This document shows positions 60,267 to 64,000 of a stretch of 64,000 bases of DNA, one piece after another. The DNA comes from Cellvibrionaceae bacterium. Lineage in GTDB: Bacteria > Pseudomonadota > Gammaproteobacteria > Pseudomonadales > Cellvibrionaceae. The stretch is from the NCBI GenBank assembly GCA_021151825.1, contig JAGKWQ010000001.1, forward strand, positions 682,001-746,000, written 5' to 3'. The first letter of the stretch is position 1, and every line of letters starts with the position of its first letter. Position numbers and translations under genes: made by a program. The notes below the pieces were generated by a model, which had not been told where the DNA came from, searched no databases, and worked only from the letters and a program-made list of their open reading frames with translations.

Positions 60267-61235
60267 ATGAAAAAACTCCTGACCACACTGTTAATACTCG
60301 GCAATCTTTTTAGCCTTAACCTTGCGAATGCGGATGAGCAACGCAAACCCGGTGACTACCAATTCACCGCCGATTCACAACAACAAATCGGTGTACCTAA
60401 TGGCACACTCAAAGGCCCCTACGAATTCCACAGCAAGATTTTCAAAAATACTGTGCGTCGCTACTGGGTTTATCTACCGGCAAATTACGAAACCCTGCAC
60501 CAAAAGCCATTGAACCTGCTGGTATTTCAGGATGGCCAACGCGCAACCAATCCTACCGGCTCACTACGCGTACCGGAGGTGCTGGATAATTTAATCCACC
60601 AAAAAGCCATCCCTCCCACAATTGGTCTATTTATCACACCGGGAAACGTAAGTGAGACGTATCCGGATGATTTAGGTATGTCCAACCCGGATCATCGCGC
60701 ACAGGAATACGATGCACTTAACGATAATTACGCGCGCATGTTGCTGGAAGAATTATTACCGCAACTGGAAAAAACTTACGCCATCAGTAGTAACCCGCAA
60801 GATCGTATTATTGGCGGCACCAGCAGCGGCGCAATTTGTGCATTTACTGTTGCCTGGAACAAACCCGATGCATTTCGCAATGTCATCAGTATTATCGGCA
60901 GCTATACCTCTATCGGTTACCAACCTGCCACCGCCAACAAACCTATGACACCCGGCGGCGATTTCTATCCTGGTTTAATTCGCAAATCACCAATACGCCC
61001 GCTAAAAATTTTCCTGCAAGATGGCAGCAATGATCTTGATAATGAACACGGCAACTGGTTTCTCGCCAACCAGCAAATGCTAGCCTCGCTTCTTTGGGCC
61101 AACAAAAATGCCGACGAGAAAAAAGACAAAGGCGCACGCTATGAAATAAAACATGTATGGGGAGATGGCGATCATTCCGACAAACACGGCGGCGTTTTAT
61201 TGCCGGAAATATTGCGCTGGATGTGGGGGAAATAA
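60267..61235 (+). CDS. secreted CE1-type esterase
   Basis: This 322-residue secreted alpha/beta-hydrolase has a signal peptide ending NANA (about residue 22). The core follows the carbohydrate esterase family 1/esterase D pattern: VRRYWVYLPANYE, LLVFQDGQ, the nucleophile elbow GGTSSGAICAF, the acid region in LQDGSNDLDNEHGNW, and the catalytic His in VWGDGDHSDKHGG. Such enzymes remove acyl groups (acetyl, feruloyl) from polysaccharides or hydrolyse siderophores. Divergence from the chitinase favours the polysaccharide role. The substrate is not certain. Confidence 0.82.
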   Translation: MKKLLTTLLILGNLFSLNLANADEQRKPGDYQFTADSQQQIGVPNGTLKGPYEFHSKIFKNTVRRYWVYLPANYETLHQKPLNLLVFQDGQRATNPTGSLRVPEVLDNLIHQKAIPPTIGLFITPGNVSETYPDDLGMSNPDHRAQEYDALNDNYARMLLEELLPQLEKTYAISSNPQDRIIGGTSSGAICAFTVAWNKPDAFRNVISIIGSYTSIGYQPATANKPMTPGGDFYPGLIRKSPIRPLKIFLQDGSNDLDNEHGNWFLANQQMLASLLWANKNADEKKDKGARYEIKHVWGDGDHSDKHGGVLLPEILRWMWGK

Positions 61236-61255
61236 GAACTTTATTTACATTACGT

Positions 61256-61330
61256 ATCCCATATGAAGCTTGCGCAATACGGGAACTCAATCTCACGAAA
61301 ACCCCGTAATACGTTTCACTCCTTACGGGC
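61256..61330. repeat. REP-like palindrome doublet, copy C
   Basis: TCCCATAT-GAAGCTTGCGCA-ATACGGG (61256-61283) matches copy A closely, and CCCGTAA (61303-61309) pairs with TTACGGG (61323-61329). It lies downstream of the esterase gene. Confidence 0.7.
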
Positions 61331-61358
61331 TACTTTCTGCACGAACAATTCATTTCAG

Positions 61359-61396
61359 AAAAAATATTCCGCATTAAATAATGCGGAATATTTTTT
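61359..61396. terminator. bidirectional terminator
   Basis: A perfect 17 bp stem, AAAAAATATTCCGCATT (61359-61375) with AATGCGGAATATTTTTT (61380-61396), has a 4 nt loop. It ends the minus-strand secreted-protein gene and also lies beyond the esterase. Confidence 0.93.
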
Positions 61397-61405
61397 ATTC
61401 AAACA

Positions 61406-61915
61406 TTAAAGCTTGCATGTGACTCTAAGCGATGCAGCATAAGCGCCAGATCCCAGCACTTGAGTGGTGTAACCGCAAGAGCCGCAAAATGCATTTACCT
61501 GAGCTTCAGGGAAAGGTTGTGGTGTTTGTTGTGGGTATGCACTAACAAACACATCCCCGTAAAGTTTTCCTGCATTAGGGCCGCAAGATTGCGTTGGAGT
61601 ATCTGGAATAGTTTTCAGAACGGTTGAAAAACACGCATTAGTGTCAGCGACAGAATAGCCAGTCTGAACCGCTGAGCTACCGCACATGGTATAGATATCC
61701 CCATACGCCGTGTAAACAGTATATGTATAGCTTTGAGCCACAACTACGCCATTGTCGTGGCACACATAATTATGATAAGGCCCATGAGCCCCAATAGTGA
61801 CATGCGTTAACTGCCAGTTACAATTTACAGTAACCGTAGCGGCATTAGAATTTATAGACATTGCGGCTACAACAAAGAAAAAAGACAGTGAAACAAGTGC
61901 TCTTAACAATTTCAT
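61406..61915 (-). CDS. secreted cysteine-containing hypothetical protein
   Basis: This 169-residue protein has a signal peptide (to SNA, about residue 25) and a mature domain with eight cysteines, including CGSCG and a C-terminal CKL, likely forming disulfides. It contains several Tyr- and Thr-rich beta-like stretches (SYTYTVYTAYGDIYTMC). I do not recognise the family. GGAGGG lies before the ATG. A second small secreted, Cys-containing protein is encoded 498 bp upstream on the same strand, although I see no clear sequence relation. Confidence 0.68.
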   Translation of the reverse strand: MKLLRALVSLSFFFVVAAMSINSNAATVTVNCNWQLTHVTIGAHGPYHNYVCHDNGVVVAQSYTYTVYTAYGDIYTMCGSSAVQTGYSVADTNACFSTVLKTIPDTPTQSCGPNAGKLYGDVFVSAYPQQTPQPFPEAQVNAFCGSCGYTTQVLGSGAYAASLRVTCKL

Positions 61916-62366
61916 GGAGGGCTCCTTTCGTTTATAAAATTATTGTCATTTCAATTTGCAAAAAAACATTAATGCATTGATGACCGTGAAATGCTAGGTA
62001 GGGTTTGTTTTTAAGTCAAGAAATTAAAAATCTCGCAACAAACATTTAATAAACAGAAAAATTAAATAATTATTTAATTCTGTGAATAATATTTTGCGGA
62101 TTTATCAGAAAATTAAACCGGATAAGCAGGGTAATTTTTTAGCCACAAAACCATTCAAACAGGTACGAATAAAAGTAGAACCTATACTTTTAACGTACCC
62201 GAGACATAACTCTCCTGAAAACAATATAAAAACTCCAACTAAAAAATAGAAATAGCCGAAATGGTAATAAAAAATTCACTGAAGTTTTAATTCTTTAATC
62301 GAGACGGAAAATTCAATAGAGGGAGGTTTAAAGTAATAAATTCAGAAACTCAAACCTTGAATCGCA
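61916..62366. other. AT-rich intergenic region with RNA structure
   Basis: No ORF was found. It holds a 20 bp perfect palindrome AATTAAATAATTATTTAATT (62060-62079). It also holds a long stem, GGTACG plus TAAAAGTA (62162-62177) with TACTTTTA plus CGTACC (62185-62199). These may be terminator or regulatory structures. The base composition is markedly more AT-rich than the core genes. Confidence 0.5.
62162..62199. repeat. 14 bp imperfect hairpin
   Basis: GGTACG (62162-62167) pairs with CGTACC (62194-62199), and TAAAAGTA (62170-62177) with TACTTTTA (62185-62192), with a 7 nt loop and a small internal loop. There is no U-tract on either side. Confidence 0.55.
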
Positions 62367-62400
62367 AACACAAACTCTTCATACGCAAAGAGTTTGTGTT
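62367..62400 (-). terminator. hairpin after the 106-residue secreted protein gene
   Basis: AACACAAACTCTT (62367-62379) pairs perfectly with AAGAGTTTGTGTT (62388-62400). The T-run after it on the minus strand is short. Confidence 0.6.
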
Positions 62401-62413
62401 AATTAGCAGAAAA

Positions 62414-62734
62414 TTACTTAGTGGAAACCGAATAGTTAGTACATGTTGAGGGGCTGGAATAAGTATAAAGATCGGGGCTTGCTGATTGATGCAGCGTGCA
62501 TTCTGCATATCCTGTTGGTTGGGTGACAACCTGCTTAACCAAAATAGGGCCAGCACCGTTACAAAAAAGCCCATGCACGCTAACACTTACCGGTGAATAA
62601 TATCCTCCCCCCAAGTAATTCCATGAGCACCCGGAAGCAACGTAACCAGGGGCCGCCAATAAAGTCGCCGCCAGCGCTTTAACTGCAACAAAAGAAATAA
62701 CAGAACCAACAACCAATATTATTTTTTTACGCAT
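62414..62734 (-). CDS. small secreted hypothetical protein
   Basis: This 106-residue protein has a signal peptide ending ALAA (about residue 23) and a mature part with four cysteines (SGCSWNYLGGGYYSPVSVSVHGLFCNG, ECTLHQ and STCTNYS). It is probably disulfide-bonded and extracellular. No family is recognised. The start ATG 62734 has GGAG about 8 nt upstream. It is flanked on both sides by AT-rich inverted repeats, and the DNA has a composition unlike that of the core genes, which suggests recent acquisition. Confidence 0.65.
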   Translation of the reverse strand: MRKKIILVVGSVISFVAVKALAATLLAAPGYVASGCSWNYLGGGYYSPVSVSVHGLFCNGAGPILVKQVVTQPTGYAECTLHQSASPDLYTYSSPSTCTNYSVSTK

Positions 62735-63311
62735 TGAGTTTCTCCAGTTTGATTTATATAACCCGGGTTCCTTTTCCCTTATGATTTAACATTACAAAAT
62801 AGTGGGTCAAATATTTTGCAGGCCGGTCCTTAACTAATACTCGCGTTTTAAAACCCCTTTGCAGTGCCTTCCAATCGCTTTAAATTTTATTGTGAAAAAT
62901 ACCTACCCACTCTCGATGATATACATCAAGCGTGGCGCCTTAATATTGAAAATGTGAGTTGTAGATGAAGCTGCCCTTTAAAAATGATTAAAATTATAAG
63001 TATTATAATTTTAATCATTTTATAACACGGGCTTAGAACTTAGGTAATAGGGAAGTATGATTTGAGGCCTTATTTGTCACCTAAAAATACATAAAGATTA
63101 TTTCGTGTCATTTGTATAAGGCTGAAGATATAACGCCAAACTGAAAGTCAGTTGGTCACTGGAAAAGTGAGTTGGAAATATGCAATTTCCAAAATATTAT
63201 TAGTTGTGGCAATAAGTGCCAGTGGGCTTGCAAAAAAATGACTGACATCCAAGTTGAATGGGATAGGGTTTCAAGCTATCTCATACCCGCTTATGGCGAC
63301 GGATAAGATAA
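62735..63311. other. AT-rich intergenic region, no gene seen
   Basis: This 577 bp region has a 19 bp perfect inverted repeat (described separately). A 22-codon plus-strand frame near 63238 has no ribosome-binding site. I saw no tRNA, attachment site or repeat border. Confidence 0.45.
62982..63022. terminator. 19 bp perfect AT-rich inverted repeat, probably a terminator
   Basis: AAAATGATTAAAATTATAA (62982-63000) is the exact inverse of TTATAATTTTAATCATTTT (63004-63022) with a 3 nt loop. A- and T-rich flanks would provide a U-tract in both directions. Confidence 0.6.
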
Positions 63312-64000
63312 CTAAATTTCAACCCCAAGTTTTCCAAACTCTTCAAGTGCAGAACGAATCGATACAGGAGCATTTTTCCCGGTAATCCTCCAGGATACTT
63401 CATGCCTTATATACTTATCTCCTTTGTTTCTTTGCGCAGACAACCAATTAAATGAACCCTCGATAATTTCCGATGAACCAATAATTAATGTTTTGTTATG
63501 CATGTTAGCAATCAGATTAATAGTCGCGCCTGCTTTTTGCATTATCGCAAGAGCCTCTTTGCCACAATGTTCCGGAGTACGTACTGAAAGTTCTCGGTCC
63601 ACCACAATCAATATTCGAGCCCCTCGTTGTTCAACAGCCTCTGCAATTAGTGCGGCAAGATCATCATCCCTGATAGCCTTGGTTGTAATCCAGGGAGAGG
63701 CAATAAGAATTATTTGATTGCGAGATGACTCAAGGAGAGCGCTGCGTAACACATTACGGTGCCGCTCAAGTGTTGATATACGCTCTGCATTCACTAACAG
63801 TTCGCGACTGAAACGATGATTTCCATCTACATCGGACAATTCATTTCGCGCATCAACAAACAGCATTTCTCCTAAAATTGATGAAGGTGATCGCCCTTTA
63901 TTTCGGAACAATCTCATATCACCAATCACTACAAACGAATCTTTTGCACGGGAAACAGCTACGTTCAACATGTTTGGTTTATGGTCGAAGAACATACCTT
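63312..64000 (-). CDS. C-terminal part of a helicase with phospholipase D-type nuclease domain (partial)
   Basis: The gene runs off the right edge of the window. 229 residues of its C-terminal part are visible. The first visible block, MLNVAVSRAKDSFVVIGD, is motif VI of superfamily 1 Upf1/DNA2-type helicases. After a linker, a phospholipase D-like domain contains the single HxK motif MHNKTLIIGSSEIIEGSFNW (His and Lys, with N and W following), preceded by ILIASPWITTKAI and ILIVVDREL. Helicase-PLD fusions of this kind are common in defence islands and restriction-like systems. Whether this one is so placed needs the sequence beyond 64000. Confidence 0.85.
   Translation of the reverse strand, partial: GMFFDHKPNMLNVAVSRAKDSFVVIGDMRLFRNKGRSPSSILGEMLFVDARNELSDVDGNHRFSRELLVNAERISTLERHRNVLRSALLESSRNQIILIASPWITTKAIRDDDLAALIAEAVEQRGARILIVVDRELSVRTPEHCGKEALAIMQKAGATINLIANMHNKTLIIGSSEIIEGSFNWLSAQRNKGDKYIRHEVSWRITGKNAPVSIRSALEEFGKLGVEI

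Noticed and set aside
63238..63306. 22-codon plus-strand ORF (MTDIQVEWDR...)
   Set aside because: No ribosome-binding site, no neighbour on that strand and no sign of conservation.

Overview
The window looks like chromosomal DNA from a gammaproteobacterium of the Cellvibrionaceae, most likely Cellvibrio. The evidence is the Pseudomonas/Cellvibrio-type gene order dksA-gluQ-cbrX-cbrA-cbrB-pcnB-folK, TonB-dependent receptors, and a secreted multidomain chitinase whose modules are joined by poly-serine linkers. Species assignment is inference. No rRNA, tRNA, complete insertion sequence, prophage or CRISPR array was seen.

Layout. 1-16.2 kb is housekeeping: hslVU protease, uppP, a DMT transporter, sfsA, dksA-gluQ, the CbrAB carbon/nitrogen two-component locus, then pcnB-folK-deoxynucleoside kinase-panB. 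Between cbrB and pcnB lies a 770 bp non-coding region. It has a cluster of CbrB-type TGTTAC/GTAACA boxes, a textbook sigma-54 promoter, and a very A-rich stretch of repeated AACAACAA motifs. This is the architecture of the Pseudomonas Hfq/Crc decoy RNA CrcZ, although the primary sequence looks very diverged. The CbrA kinase encoded here lacks most of its ATP-binding domain. 16.2-25.6 kb holds small metabolic and stress genes (LysE exporter, serine hydrolase, aminotransferase, ahpCF, a secreted repeat protein, a PdxH-like oxidase, an MsrA-Trx-MsrB fusion). 26-33.4 kb is one four-gene operon: TonB receptor, periplasmic binding protein, di-haem DUF1111 oxidase-like cytochrome, second TonB receptor. 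It is probably for metal uptake.

33.6-41.5 kb is accessory: a wHTH/membrane-protein pair, a decayed zinc-ribbon gene, a DUF6714 protein, a single-domain haemoglobin, a 51-residue secreted peptide, a degenerate M23 protein and a two-component system. 41.6-53.5 kb returns to core functions (ParA-like ATPase, srkA, cysE, mscL, ubiD, rho, trxA, a hybrid sensor kinase). 54-58 kb is opgGH with an unusual leader containing two tiny ORFs and a hairpin. 58-64 kb has a GH18 chitinase, a CE1-type esterase, two small cysteine-containing secreted proteins, strong AT-rich inverted repeats, and the C-terminal part of a helicase-phospholipase-D protein that leaves the window and may mark a defence locus.

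Cross-cutting signals. A 118 bp promoter module with three conserved blocks at identical spacing precedes two unrelated secreted-protein genes (23.5 and 38.8 kb), and its palindrome core recurs near the chitinase/esterase pair. REP-like palindrome doublets occur in three intergenic gaps. A second purine-rich repeat family occurs in two.
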